From: Sinorhizobium fredii NGR234
GTDB lineage: Bacteria > Pseudomonadota > Alphaproteobacteria > Rhizobiales > Rhizobiaceae
Assembly: GCF_000018545.1 (NCBI RefSeq)
Contig: NC_000914.2
Coordinates: 434,001 to 498,000 of the forward strand
DNA: 64,000 bases
Direction of reading: 5' to 3'
A program made the position numbers and the translations under genes. The notes under the pieces are model-generated. The model was not told the DNA's origin. It saw nothing but the letters and a program-made list of their open reading frames with translations, and did no database searches. Below are positions 10,279-20,470 of the stretch, in pieces. Position 1 is the stretch's first letter, and each line of letters begins with the position of its first letter.

Positions 10279-10538
10279 GAGACCTGGATTGGACTGTGGA
10301 GCCTAGCTCCGTGCACCTTCAAGTACATGACAGCCTTGACGCACCTAATCACATGAAAGGCACGGCAGGCAGAGCATACTTCTTGCATCTGCAATGAGGG
10401 GCGGTTGACGCCAAACTCGACGGCTCGTCTAGAGTCTGACTAGACTTGGCGAATCTCGCCCGACTTTCCGAAGCCTTAGTTTTGTTACGCCGATTACCGC
10501 GCAAGGAACCACGCATACTCATCACCAGGGGATGGAAA

Positions 10539-11642
10539 ATGAAATCAAGATTGCAGGTCAGGTCCGCACACGTCCCGCTGTGGTCTTGGATCATTCCGCT
10601 CTTCGGTTGTGTGATCGCGGCTATGACATTGGCGCACGTGCTGCCGGAACGATCCGTCGTACTTCTGTTGATGTCGGCCGGCTTGCTAACAGGTGCGGTC
10701 TTTGCTTCCGTACATCACGCCGAAATTCTTGCCGCTCGGGTGGGCCAACCTTCTGGAGCGATCCTCCTCGCCGTCTGCGTGACAATCATCGAAGTGGCGA
10801 TCATAGGTTCTTTGATGCTTTCCGGCGCGGAGGGAAACGAAGAAGTCGCGAGAGATACGGTCTTTGCCGCCGTGATGATCGTGCTCAATGGCGTCATCGG
10901 CCTCTGTCTCGTGCTTGGCGGCCGACGCCATCGCGAGCAGTCGTTCCAGTTGAATGCCGCGTCGGCGGCACTGGCGGTACTAGGCACACTCGCGACACTG
11001 TCTCTCGTGCTGCCCAATTTCGTCACCGCGGGAAAACCACAGCAGTTTGCTGCAATACAGCTTGTCGTCATAGGACTTGTGTCTGTGGTCCTCTATGGTG
11101 TGTTTCTGTTTGTGCAGACTGTTCGCCATCGCGACTATTTCATCGATGATGAAGACGCCGCTTCGCCTCCGGCTACCCATGAGACCCCGCGTAATCCGCT
11201 AGCGGCCGGAGCCTTGCTTGTGCTGGCCCTCATTGCAGTCATCCTATTGGCAATGCTACTTTCTTATCCGCTCGACAGCGCCGTCGAGGCGCTGGGACTG
11301 CCACAAGCCGTCGTGGGCGTAACTATCGCGGGAGTCGTTCTGCTGCCAGAAGGGATAACCTCTGTCAAAGCGGCTTTAATGAATCGTCTTCAAAATAGCA
11401 TAAACCTCGTACTCGGATCTGCGCTTGCGAGCATTGGGGTGACAATTCCAGTAGTAGCTGCCATATCGGTCGCTCTTGGACGAGATCTTGCTTTGGGTCT
11501 CGCGCCACAGAACCTCATTATGCTGATCCTGACGCTGTTCGTCGGTACGATCACACTGGGAACGGGCAGAACGACCGTACTACAGGGCGCCGTTCATCTG
11601 GCGATATTCACGGTATTTCTCTTGCTTTCGGCCATTCCATGA
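10539..11642 (+). CDS. Ca2+/H+ antiporter family transporter (y4hA-like)
   Basis: A membrane antiporter of the CaCA superfamily (ChaA branch), expected to move Ca2+ or Na+/K+ out in exchange for protons. The 367-residue protein has about eleven hydrophobic segments in two repeats. The acidic repeat motifs are CVTIIEVAIIGSLML in the first half and GVVLLPEGITSVKAALMNR in the second, joined by an acidic loop (YFIDDEDAASPP). AGGGGA 8 bases upstream supports the ATG at 10539 over a longer frame from 10446. Its place beside noeE matches NGR234 y4hA as I recall it. Its symbiotic role is not evident. Confidence 0.88.
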   Translation: MKSRLQVRSAHVPLWSWIIPLFGCVIAAMTLAHVLPERSVVLLLMSAGLLTGAVFASVHHAEILAARVGQPSGAILLAVCVTIIEVAIIGSLMLSGAEGNEEVARDTVFAAVMIVLNGVIGLCLVLGGRRHREQSFQLNAASAALAVLGTLATLSLVLPNFVTAGKPQQFAAIQLVVIGLVSVVLYGVFLFVQTVRHRDYFIDDEDAASPPATHETPRNPLAAGALLVLALIAVILLAMLLSYPLDSAVEALGLPQAVVGVTIAGVVLLPEGITSVKAALMNRLQNSINLVLGSALASIGVTIPVVAAISVALGRDLALGLAPQNLIMLILTLFVGTITLGTGRTTVLQGAVHLAIFTVFLLLSAIP

Positions 11643-11870
11643 AAATTCAATAGCAGTGGTCTGCCGCATTTCAGCACGCGCCGTCTCCTAAAATGGTCGA
11701 CCTCAGGAATGTGCACATCACTTCGCTGCTGCGTGACTCCCATTAATGCGGACGTAAGGCATCAAGAGCCCGTTCCAGCTGCTCTAAGGGGCATAACCAG
11801 CGCCTTAATCTACGTGGCTGATTTGATAGTGTGATTATTCACGCTTCCGACGACCTGGATACAATATCAA

Positions 11871-13022
11871 CTACCTATCCCAATTGATCAATTCTTTTTG
11901 AATGACGGCGTCAATCTCTTTAAGAAACCCTCCCTCAATTATCGCTTTTCGTTGTGCGACAAAGCGTTTATCGCGATTCTTTTTAATGATTGGAGAGTTT
12001 AACTTGCGAATGAGAATCTCTGGGTGAGCGTCAAGAAAATGGAAGAAAACTCGGCTATTAGGAACGTCTATCGGTAATGCATGGGTGTCACCTCCTTTTG
12101 GTGACTCATTTTTATACGCGCTCCAGAACGTATTCTGGTCATATCCCAACGCGGAGATATAGTAATCCAGGACGGGACGGATATTTCGAACTTCGATATT
12201 TTTAAACGCCTTTAATATATCCTCAGGCGCGTAAAGAGAGCTGATGCCGAAGCCCATCAACTGAAAATTTTTGGTTAATTTTATTTCAAGATTCCTAATG
12301 ACATTGCGTTTGTCATTGTACATTGGTATTTTACGCCAATACGCTAGAAAGCGACTATCAGAGACAACCTTTTCACCGAAACGATAAAAATATGATTGTA
12401 GATGATGGTTCTTGGGGAACTTGCTTTTATTGTTATAAAAAACGCCTACTATATCTGACCTAGATTCGCGACACCTATCAATAAGATCACAGTCTTTCCG
12501 TATGGGAAACCATACACTATCATTCATCACAAAGAGGCTCTTAGGATGAATTGAACGCTTATGAAGCGCGAGAATTCCATCTCGATAGCCGCCAAAATCA
12601 TAGCCAATATTCTTACGTTCAATGATCAGATGGCAATATTCACTCAACCGATTGCGATCGTGCTCCAAAACCTTGCGGTTGCTGACGATAACGACGCCCA
12701 GTCCTTTCGAGAGCAGGTGCTCTAATTGTAAAAAAAGCGACTCTAGAAGCCCACGTGGTTGGTAAATGAGCAAAATAGCCATGTCCGCCGAGACTGGTTT
12801 TCTACCTTCCGTTATCGTGTTTCCTGCCGACCCAACCCGATCATAACTGATCCTTCTAGCCTGGCCCATCCAATAGTCGGGGAGCCCCTTGATTTGCACG
12901 CCGATACGGTTGATTTCACGGTAAATTTTTGACGTATGAATCATGTGTCTTTCATTTCTACACTGGTTATCAGTCTGCGGGTTGTGCCATAGAAACAAGC
13001 GGCGACTAAGGGTTTGATCCAT
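11871..13022 (-). CDS. Rhamnan synthesis F (RgpF)-like protein
   Basis: The 383-residue protein resembles the RgpF family (PF05045), putative glycosyltransferases that build rhamnose polymers. Recognisable family blocks are LSKGLGVVIVSNRK, the glycine-rich NIGYDFGGYRDGI, FVMNDSVWFPI, LQSYFYRFG and HALPIDVPNSRVFFHF. No signal peptide or clear membrane helix is seen. The start at 13022 is uncertain; an internal ATG at 12943 (MIHTSKIYREINRIG) is also plausible. It diverges from the exporter at 13190 and is AT-richer than the nod genes, as cell-surface genes often are. It fits with the rml genes nearby in making a rhamnan. Confidence 0.8.
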   Translation of the reverse strand: MDQTLSRRLFLWHNPQTDNQCRNERHMIHTSKIYREINRIGVQIKGLPDYWMGQARRISYDRVGSAGNTITEGRKPVSADMAILLIYQPRGLLESLFLQLEHLLSKGLGVVIVSNRKVLEHDRNRLSEYCHLIIERKNIGYDFGGYRDGILALHKRSIHPKSLFVMNDSVWFPIRKDCDLIDRCRESRSDIVGVFYNNKSKFPKNHHLQSYFYRFGEKVVSDSRFLAYWRKIPMYNDKRNVIRNLEIKLTKNFQLMGFGISSLYAPEDILKAFKNIEVRNIRPVLDYYISALGYDQNTFWSAYKNESPKGGDTHALPIDVPNSRVFFHFLDAHPEILIRKLNSPIIKKNRDKRFVAQRKAIIEGGFLKEIDAVIQKELINWDR

Positions 13023-13189
13023 AGCACTGTGGAATTGTCCTTAGTAAATGATTGTGTCCACAAGCAGGTTCATGTGTCTTGCAATTTGAACGCCACACGG
13101 GTCATTTAGGCTGCCACCGAAGGCCTATGCTGCTTAACAAAATGACTGTCCGCTCCTCTCCAAGACCGGACTGGAAAGGTGATAATTGA

Positions 13190-14950
13190 ATGCTCCAGAA
13201 ATTCATTTCCAAGTCAAACCAAAGCCTTCTCATGCGGCTTTTAGCTGAAAATTTCAAACACCAGGCACCTTGGTACGGAATTGCAATCGGCTCGATGGTC
13301 GTAGTAGCGGTGATGACCTCCGCAAGCGCCTGGATAATGCGTGATGTTGTCAATAGCACAGTCGTCTCAAAAGACATTGAAAAGGTTTTCGGCGTCGCGG
13401 TGACAGTCGCGATTATTTTCGCAGTCAAGGGACTTGCGACATACGTGCAGTCAATATTCCTCAGCAAGGCTGGCAACAATATAATCGCACATACGCAGCG
13501 CAGGCTTTTTGAGCACGTACTTAGGCAGGGTCTGTCTTTCTATTCGATTTATCCATCTTCAGAACTGTTGGTTCGCCTCACCAACAATGCGCAGGCGGTA
13601 CGTTCGGTCATTGAGCTCGTCGTAACCTCCTTCATACGGGATCTGTTTTCGTTAATGGGGCTGCTCGCGGTCATGGTGATCCAACAACCGTTACTTTCAC
13701 TTGTTTCCGCCGCTGTTGGACCTGGTGCTATCCTCGGGGTTCGTGTGCTAACGAGAAAAGTGCGGAAGATCATGGAATTGGAGATTGCTTCAATCGGACA
13801 GATAATCCAGAGCGTGCAGGAGACCTCGACGGGAATTCGGATTGTAAAGGCCTTCGCGCTTGAGGATTTCATGAGAAGGCGGATGGACAAGTACATTGGA
13901 GATGTCGAACGGCGGGCTAACTCAATCGCAAGGCTGGAAGCTGCATCCAGCCCCATCATGGAGACCCTCTCAGGTTTCGCCATTGCCGGTGTGATCGCAC
14001 TAAGCGGAGTGTTGGTGCTGCAGCAGGGCAACACGCCCGGCGAACTGATGTCCTTCATCACTGCATTGCTACTGGCCTATGAGCCCGCAAAGCGCCTTGC
14101 GCGAATGCGCATCAGTCTTGAATCGGCACTCGTAGGCGTTCGCATGATGTACCAACTGGCAGATCATCCCATTGAACTGACCGAGAAGAATAGTGCAATA
14201 CCATTGCCTGAGGGCCCTGGTGAAATCCGCTTCAAGGATGTCAACTTCTCCTACAAGAACGGAGAACGACTTTTCCAGAATTTGAACGTCACATTTCCAG
14301 CCGGAAAGACAACAGCCTTGGTGGGGCCTTCCGGCGCAGGAAAGTCGTCGATTATCAACTTGATTATGCGCCTTTATGACCCCGACGTAGGCTCGGTAAC
14401 TGTTGACGGGCACGACCTGAAGGATGTCACGTTCCGTTCCTTGCGCGATCGGATAGGATTTGTTGGCCAGGACACATTTCTGTTTAGTGGCACGATAAAA
14501 TACAACATCTCTTTGGGCCGCGAGGGTGCGTCCGACGAGGAGATCATTGAGGCGGCCAAGACGGCCAACGCTCACGATTTCATTATGAAAATGCCTCATG
14601 GCTACGACACCGAGGTCGGCGAAAACGGCATAAAACTTTCAGGTGGCCAGAAACAGCGCATCACCATCGCCCGCGCGATGCTGCGGAACGCAGAAATCCT
14701 GATTTTTGATGAAGCGACAAGCGCACTCGATTCGGAATCCGAAATCCAGATTCGCCAAGCTCTGGCCCGGCTGACAAGGAAGCGGACCACTATCATGATC
14801 GCCCATCGCCTCTCGACGGTCACAGCTGCTGACAACATCGTGGTCATGGAAGGCGGTCAGGTCGCCGAACAAGGACCGCAGGGAAGATTGCTTTCACAAG
14901 ATGGCGTATACCGCCGCCTTTATGAGTTGCAGCTGTTGCCGAGCGCCTAA
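13190..14950 (+). CDS. MsbA-like ABC exporter (polysaccharide or lipid-linked glycan)
   Basis: A half-size ABC exporter of 586 residues with an N-terminal six-helix transmembrane domain (to ~330) and a C-terminal nucleotide-binding domain. Walker A GPSGAGKSS, Q-loop VGQDTFLF, signature LSGGQKQR, Walker B ILIFDEATSALD and the H-loop IAHRLST are all intact, so it should be active. Its position between an RgpF-like gene and rmlC suggests it flips or exports lipid-linked rhamnan precursors; it corresponds to the y4gM-type gene of NGR234 from memory. AAGGTGA lies 6-12 bases before the ATG. Confidence 0.88.
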   Translation: MLQKFISKSNQSLLMRLLAENFKHQAPWYGIAIGSMVVVAVMTSASAWIMRDVVNSTVVSKDIEKVFGVAVTVAIIFAVKGLATYVQSIFLSKAGNNIIAHTQRRLFEHVLRQGLSFYSIYPSSELLVRLTNNAQAVRSVIELVVTSFIRDLFSLMGLLAVMVIQQPLLSLVSAAVGPGAILGVRVLTRKVRKIMELEIASIGQIIQSVQETSTGIRIVKAFALEDFMRRRMDKYIGDVERRANSIARLEAASSPIMETLSGFAIAGVIALSGVLVLQQGNTPGELMSFITALLLAYEPAKRLARMRISLESALVGVRMMYQLADHPIELTEKNSAIPLPEGPGEIRFKDVNFSYKNGERLFQNLNVTFPAGKTTALVGPSGAGKSSIINLIMRLYDPDVGSVTVDGHDLKDVTFRSLRDRIGFVGQDTFLFSGTIKYNISLGREGASDEEIIEAAKTANAHDFIMKMPHGYDTEVGENGIKLSGGQKQRITIARAMLRNAEILIFDEATSALDSESEIQIRQALARLTRKRTTIMIAHRLSTVTAADNIVVMEGGQVAEQGPQGRLLSQDGVYRRLYELQLLPSA

Positions 14951-15060
14951 GTGAGTCTCTGGATCGGAGCCCACAATCGCGCTATGAGTTGAGGTTCGGT
15001 TTTTATCCTCAACTCCTTGCCAGAGCACGAGAATTAGTGGGCGGAACTGAGTTGGACGAA

Positions 15061-15624
15061 ATGTATTTTCAAAGCCTGTCGATAGCCGAAGTCAAGTTAA
15101 TTAGGCCTAGGAAGTTTGGCGATTGCCGCGGCTATTTCAGCGAAGTATTCAGGGAAAAATGGTTCCGCAAAAATGTTGCCGATGTCGGACTTGTTCAGGA
15201 TAATGAATCACTCTCCGCTCAGATCGGGACGGTAAGGGGCCTTCACTTTCAGCTCGAGCCTTTCGCGCAAGGAAAGCTTGTCCGCTGTACACGCGGCGCG
15301 CTGTTCGACGTCGCGGTGGACGTCAGGGTCGGGTCACCAACATACGGGAAATGGGTTTCCGCCGAGCTATCTCAGGAAAATGGCGCGCAGCTTTGGGTTC
15401 CTGCGGGCTTCGCGCATGGTTTCATGACGCTTAAGGCGGACACGGTAATCAGCTACAAGGTGACAGCGCCCTATAGCGCTGAACATGATCGCGGACTGAA
15501 ATGGGACGATCCCGCCATCGGAATCAATTGGCCAAAGATGACCACGTACGTTCTGTCGGAAAAGGACTCCAGTCAGCCATCACTCTGCGAACTTCCGGTC
15601 TCGTTTCAATACGTGAAGGTGTAG
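15061..15624 (+). CDS. rmlC: RmlC, dTDP-4-dehydrorhamnose 3,5-epimerase
   Basis: Third enzyme of dTDP-L-rhamnose synthesis: it epimerises dTDP-4-keto-6-deoxyglucose at C3 and C5. The 187-residue protein is a cupin with the RmlC motifs RGYFSEVFRE, QDNESLSAQIGTVRGLHFQ (catalytic His in RGLHFQ), GALFDVAVDVRVGSPTYGKW and WVPAGFAHGF. The ATG at 15061 gives the standard RmlC length; the upstream ATG at 14989 would add 24 non-conserved residues. It is separated from rmlABD by about 8 kb and lies on the opposite strand, so the rhamnose pathway is split here. Confidence 0.93.
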   Translation: MYFQSLSIAEVKLIRPRKFGDCRGYFSEVFREKWFRKNVADVGLVQDNESLSAQIGTVRGLHFQLEPFAQGKLVRCTRGALFDVAVDVRVGSPTYGKWVSAELSQENGAQLWVPAGFAHGFMTLKADTVISYKVTAPYSAEHDRGLKWDDPAIGINWPKMTTYVLSEKDSSQPSLCELPVSFQYVKV

Positions 15625-15862
15625 CTCTCGCCAACTTCAAAACGACCTTCGACGCACTCTCGAAGACCATCGGCAACGTTTGCAATCCCATCAACAGAAC
15701 GCTGGAACTGCCTCAATCCTCAAGCAAGCCCGAAATGCGTGCAATAAAAAATGGACGACGTGGTCTGATGGTGGAGGAGGCCTCGGGAGCCGAGGCCGCC
15801 CACCACCATAAGGTAAAACACTCACAACCTGAAGAGGCGCAGAGAACTCTGCAGAGATGGAT
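15625..15862. other. Gap between convergent rmlC and fixF
   Basis: A palindrome, GGAGGCCTCGGGAGCCGAGG followed by CCGCC, lies around 15775-15800 and could act as a bidirectional terminator between the two convergent genes. No gene is supported here. Confidence 0.45.
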
Positions 15863-17074
15863 TCAATTGTTCAAATTTGCGATGGCACCTCTCACTTCTG
15901 AGTCCAGTTCGAAACAATCGAGAATCCGAGAGGCCAGGGCGGTTGGTGGTTCTGTAAAGCTACCCTTAACTAAGTAGTAATTCCACAGGAAGCCGAGAAA
16001 CTGCCTCCGCAATTCATCGTCGGGAAGCCATCCCCGAAGCGCAAGTGCGGCGTTGAGCCGGCCCATATCATTTCCTCTCAACACAAGATCCTGAATGTTG
16101 TAGCAGGAGTCGCCAAGCGTAATAACCTGCTTCCCCAAAAGCAGAGCCTCAATGCCTACCGTCGAATTTATCGTGACAACAGTCCTCGCATTGGAGATAA
16201 GTTCGGAGGTGATATTTCCGTTTGCAAATTTCACGCGCGGGTGTGGCGGACGACTGCCGATCACCGATCTCTTGAATCTAGGATGCTCCTTGATGACAAA
16301 CATCTCCTCAGGATTTTGCTCAGCTGCGTTAACAACGATATCGTAAAAATTGTACATGTCTTTCACCCAAGGCGAATGAAGCGTTACCTGCATATCGGAA
16401 GGGACCTGAAACGGTACAAAGACAAAGCCCGGGGCCAGATCGACAGGGGTAAATTTTCTTTTTGATGACCTATTGGTCACAGCTGTTGGTAACCCTCCCT
16501 CCGAAAAATCCCTGCCGCTTTTATAAAAAGCGCTACAGCGAGGCACGGAGTTTGCAGCGTTTATTCCTACTGGGTCGATTTGGAGCGTCCCAGGAAAAAA
16601 CCCATCCTCAACAAAAACGCGCTTAAATCCCTTCGATGCTTCGGCGAGCACGCTTTCTGGATAATTCGACCCGTTAAACACGACAACTATCAGCTGGTCC
16701 CAGTCATACTGGGATAAATGTTCTTTCAAATAATCGAGCAAAAGCGCTGCCTGCACGCGTTTTATCCACGAGTAAGCCGCGGAAATTACCTTATTGCCGA
16801 ACAAACGCGGGAGGCGAATTTTTTTTCGCAGCACATTGCCGGTGGTCAAGAATTCATAGTCCGATCTTTTGTGCAGCACTGACGACGCGCAGGCTTGCAG
16901 TGCCTTTGCTGCGCCCTTTTTTAAGGCGTTCTTTCTTACTACAGACCACAGAGACGTTTCCACAACCTCAATATTATTCGTAAGAACCTTGTCGAAATTT
17001 TTGATCACTCGGGTATCAAGTTTGAGGAAAGTGATTTCCTGTCCTAATATTGAATTGGCCATTGTATCCATCAA
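15863..17074 (-). CDS. fixF: FixF, KpsS-like capsule polysaccharide protein
   Basis: The 403-residue protein fits the capsule polysaccharide export/synthesis family (PF05159, KpsS/KpsC type) to which NGR234 FixF belongs. Supporting blocks are KGFKRVFVEDGFFPGTLQID, PGFVFVPFQVPSDMQV, NPEEMFVIKEHPRF, the NARTVVTINSTVGIEALLLG stretch and GKQVITLGDSCYNI. Such proteins act in the cytoplasm at the inner membrane, adding Kdo-type linkers. FixF is required for rhamnose-containing polysaccharide and effective nodules in NGR234 (established knowledge). No nod box or tts box was found directly upstream of it here. Confidence 0.82.
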   Translation of the reverse strand: MMDTMANSILGQEITFLKLDTRVIKNFDKVLTNNIEVVETSLWSVVRKNALKKGAAKALQACASSVLHKRSDYEFLTTGNVLRKKIRLPRLFGNKVISAAYSWIKRVQAALLLDYLKEHLSQYDWDQLIVVVFNGSNYPESVLAEASKGFKRVFVEDGFFPGTLQIDPVGINAANSVPRCSAFYKSGRDFSEGGLPTAVTNRSSKRKFTPVDLAPGFVFVPFQVPSDMQVTLHSPWVKDMYNFYDIVVNAAEQNPEEMFVIKEHPRFKRSVIGSRPPHPRVKFANGNITSELISNARTVVTINSTVGIEALLLGKQVITLGDSCYNIQDLVLRGNDMGRLNAALALRGWLPDDELRRQFLGFLWNYYLVKGSFTEPPTALASRILDCFELDSEVRGAIANLNN

Positions 17075-17105
17075 TTACTCGATTGATATTGCGTAGCGCG
17101 CATGT

Positions 17106-17336
17106 TTACTTTGCGTTGCGTCGCCAGATGCGGAACTTGCTAACCAGCTTAGATACGGCCCAACATGAACCATAGTCGGGTTTACATTCACATTCGTGAG
17201 ATGCAATTGAATTGCAAGCCACGTACCCCGCAATGAAAACATCGCGCATCCCTGTGTTTGGCAAGTTCTTTGCAAGATATGCATGCCATGCTGCCTCGAT
17301 CAGCAGTTCTTGTGATCTTTTATCTCCAGGTGTCAC
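17106..17336 (-). CDS. Possible small protein of unknown function
   Basis: A GTG-started frame of 76 residues upstream of fixF on the same strand, with AGAGTGAAG before the start. It reads GDKRSQELLIEAAWHAYLAK then RDVFIAGYVACNS and has several cysteines in the second half (ECECKPDYGSC). I do not recognise it. It might be a real small gene or a phage-like remnant. Confidence 0.3.
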   Translation of the reverse strand: MTPGDKRSQELLIEAAWHAYLAKNLPNTGMRDVFIAGYVACNSIASHECECKPDYGSCWAVSKLVSKFRIWRRNAK

Positions 17337-18757
17337 TACTTCACTCTTGATTGTGCAGGCCCTCTCGTGCGGTTAACTGCTTCAAGTAGCTTCAAGCTAA
17401 AAGGGGCTCAGGAAAAATCAGCGGGCGCGTGTCTTCTTTTCCCAACCCTGCCGCGCAGAAAGGGGTTGCCGAATCGGATGCAGCAGACCGCCACTTGGGG
17501 GAGACTCAGATCCGGCGCGATATTACGACTGGTAAGCTCGCCTGATCGGTACACAACGCCGCGCAACACATTTACTCCAGTTGCAGCATGCCCTGTGCAT
17601 TTCTCCGCGACAGCCGACCGCTGCGCGCCCACTGCAAGGGGGCCCCGGCATTCCCTCAAACAAAACGGGGCCGTGGCGCGATTTTTGTACCGGCTGTAGA
17701 GTCGACGCGGATGATATGTAGACGAAAAAAGTCGCGGCAAATCTTTCATCACAACGCATGGCGCCCCACTGCTTCTTCTGCACAGTATCCACCGGACCTG
17801 AGCGCGCGCGCAAAGGACTCCGCTTGGAAGTCTCCTTGTGGCGACGATAGGGCGATATGGATTATCCTGAGAGCGAACATTTCCTCCCCTTTTCAAGTCC
17901 GAATTTCTTCTGTGACACCCTGAATCACATTTACATCTCTAGTTTTACGAGACATCGGTGGCGCTGGAAAAATTGAATGTTTGCATGCCACTCATCAGCA
18001 CTATGGATACGCCAAAACACTCGGGTTTAGAATGAATGGGCGCGAACTTACGGTCTCTCCCCGTGCGGGGCGCTCGCACCCGCAGTTCGCGGCGCGCGCA
18101 AATATCCCGAGACCCGTTCAAACGATTGATCGATTTACCCGCAAACAGATCATATCGTGATGGCGGGGGATTCAAGTGCCATGCGGACGGTATCGGGAAG
18201 TGAAGCGAAGGTACTTGATCGAAAGCCAGTTAGCTGCACATGGCAATGACGTGCTCTCCGTTCTCGCGCAATATTGGCGTGATGAAGCAGTGGCCGCATG
18301 GATGAGACGATCCCAGCCCTTGAGGAGTTTATCAATCTTGCCGAAATTCGGGATCGCCGACGATCGGCTCCGAGCTTGGCTGTGTGGGGTCCGACTTGAC
18401 GACGCCTTTGTTGCAAACCCAGGGCCGACATGGCGAGTAGTGCGTCAGGCGCTTGCCCCACATCTCCAGCCGTCAGTCATCTTTCGGTCACGCGTGTCGT
18501 GCTATATGCTGGCGCCATGCGCGCCCCCTTTGCAGGGCACGGCCTCGACGTCCGTAGTGCAAGTATCACGCTCGACACGATCGGCGGCGCCGGTATGCCG
18601 TGCCCTTCGCAACAGAGCGCTAACGCGTCTCGCCCCCGGCGCTGCCAAAAGGCTGTATTAGCCGCGACGACGTGTCCTTAAACGCAAAAAGGCCCCGCGA
18701 CCCATCGAGGACCGCAGGGCATTCTCGGGGTGCGTTTGCTTCACGAGCGACGTCCTC
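17337..18757. other. Long stretch with no recognised gene
   Basis: Both strands have open frames (up to 162 codons) but none resembles a known protein and their composition looks like shadow coding. A plus-strand 33-codon frame from 18300 (MDETIPALEEFINLAEIRDR) looks protein-like but is too short to name. This is probably eroded DNA between the rhamnan genes and the effector remnant. Confidence 0.4.
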
Positions 18758-18785
18758 GTCAGCTTCTCGAAAGCTTATCCTAATA
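18758..18785 (+). promoter_or_regulatory. tts box (TtsI-binding site)
   Basis: The element reads GTCAGCTTCTCGAAAGCT followed by eight bases and TA, a perfect match to the tts-box core recognised by the two-component-like activator TtsI. It faces the effector-like remnant starting near 18822, 37 bases downstream, the usual arrangement for rhizobial type III effector genes. Confidence 0.93.
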
Positions 18786-18821
18786 GGACCAGCTCAATTG
18801 ATTTCATGGCGTGAGGCTAGC

Positions 18822-19950
18822 GTGGACCCGCACAATGTTGAATCGTTCAATGTAACTGCCGGGCCGCAGATAGAGGTCTCGCAAGAGCATCAACCGGACC
18901 GATCCGGGCAAGAGGACTTTGAGCAGCAATTACACGAGGCGCGCCAAGCCGATAACGCGATGCCTGACAGGGGCCACACCGTAGTCCCTCAACGAATGTG
19001 TTTGACAGCCAGCAGTCCCCGGACGAGCCGATGGGTGCAGTTGCCACGAGCAGCCTCTTGCCAAGCGAGGAAATCCTCATCAACGATGAGCATGACACAG
19101 CTGAGTTGAGAGCAGCGAAGAGGCCGAGGACCCTAAACAATCCGCAAGCCCTTGCCATTGAGCAGCAGCTGAGCGAGGTCGCCAATTCAGGTGAAGGTGG
19201 TGGGGCAATGCCAGCCGCCTCGGCGCTGCAACCGGCTCAACCAACTGGGATTGTGGCCCGCGGGGATCCGTGGGAGCGGCCTGTTATTCCGAGGATGCTC
19301 ACGAACTCTTGGGGCTTGAGGAGGCCTTCATCAAGGCCGGGATGGCAAGAGACTCCGCCTGCACATATGCGAGTCCTCTTCGTAGCTTTAGCCGTTGGCT
19401 CTTCGCAAAAAACAAACCAAGCCTTGTTGCTCAGGTCGACAGTAAGTCATTGAGCGGTGACGTGTCCGCGTTCATCGGAAAGGGTAATCCCGGCAAACTC
19501 CTTGGGGCAATAGACCATCTCCGGACCTTTCGGTCGGCGGGCGCGCCCATCGTAGGTCCTCGAGCTAAGCTCAGTCCTCAGCTCGAGACTGTGGTCCCCA
19601 TCAATCCTGAAAGCGCAGTACTGATGGAACCGAGGCTTATCGGCGGCGCCACTGCGCAGCCCAGGCCGTCGCGCGAAGCTAGCAGTCGGTTACAGGAGCT
19701 TCGGGAAGGGCAGGAGGATCAATCCGCTCCGTCGGCTTTCGTCCAAGAGCGCGTAGCGTTCGATCCAGAGCAGACTCATCAGTGGGAGCTTCGGCGAGTA
19801 CTGGATTATCTCGCTCCCAGGCCGCGTTGCGTATCGCCCCCTGCCAACGTTGGCAAATCCACCCGGCCCTCCGGCGGCCGATATTCCGCGCCTGTGGCCG
19901 TATCTGTCGACCGCGACGCAAAACCCAGATTGCTCAAACGATCGCCACGC
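18822..19950 (+). pseudogene. Frameshifted type III effector, NopD/Ulp-type N-terminal region
   Basis: A probable GTG start (VDPHNVESFNVTAG) lies 37 bases after a tts box. The reading passes through three frames: frame one to about 18990, a second from about 18998 (SQQSPDEPMGAVATSS ... AKRPRTLNNPQALAIEQQL), and a third from about 19275 (SEDAHELLGLEEAFIKAG ... TYASPLRSFSRWLFAKNKP ... FIGKGNPGKLLGAIDHLRTF). The last block resembles the integrase-like repeat in the N-terminal part of NopD/BEL2-5 family SUMO-protease effectors, as I remember them. No C48 protease domain follows. Two frameshifts and the missing C-terminus make it a pseudogene. Assignment to the NopD group is inference. Confidence 0.6.
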
Positions 19951-20470
19951 TAATGCGGCGAATGCAAGCGATCCCCGGTACGCCCGGAAGGGGACTGGGC
20001 CGTGCTGATCAGCTCGAACAGAAGAAGGTGCTGGCAGCCTTCGGGGGTCACGCGGCCAAGAACAAATCGAATGCGTATATGCTGAAGGGCTCCGAGGCCG
20101 AAACAGATGCGAAAGCCCGTGGCGACTGGGAGGCTGCCATGGAGGCGTTCGGGCAGAGCCAGGACGAGTTTCACGAGACGTCGCCCCGAGCCAAGAACGC
20201 GTCCTTTACGTGGACTGCGGTCGACGGTGAATTCGCCGCGCCAAGCGAGCGCATCACAAACGAGATGCTGGCCGAGATTACGGAGCGAAACGCCGATTTT
20301 CTCGGCCATGCACAAAGCGGGCTGGAGATGCTCAGGCGGTTCGAGAAACGCGCCGGATGAAATGAAGAGCCTGCTCTCGGCTTTCGTCGCATAGGCGGAA
20401 AGGCTCCGCGAAGAGAAGCCGGACGACTTGACGGCGGCAATGGAGAGATTGCTGTCAGGCTTCCTTGCAG
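19926..20470 (+). pseudogene. Unrecognised protein remnant with frameshift
   Basis: A frame reading IAQTIATLMRRMQAIPGTPG, then FGGHAAKNKSNAYMLKGSEA, GDWEAAMEAFGQSQDEFHET and EMLAEITERNADFLGHAQSG stops at 20360. A neighbouring frame continues in the same style (DEMKSLLSAFVA, stop, AERLREEKPDDLTAAMERLL), suggesting one protein of roughly 180 residues broken by a frameshift and a stop. It is hydrophilic and mostly helical in appearance, with no signal peptide. I do not recognise the family. It could be the C-terminal part of the effector region before it or an independent gene. Confidence 0.4.

Noticed and set aside
18115..18150. Possible nod box around a CAAACGATTGATCGATT sequence
   Set aside because: Spacing and several conserved positions of the nod box are missing, and no nodulation gene follows.
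17337..18757. Several open frames of 80-162 codons on both strands
   Set aside because: They overlap one another on opposite strands and none resembles a known protein.
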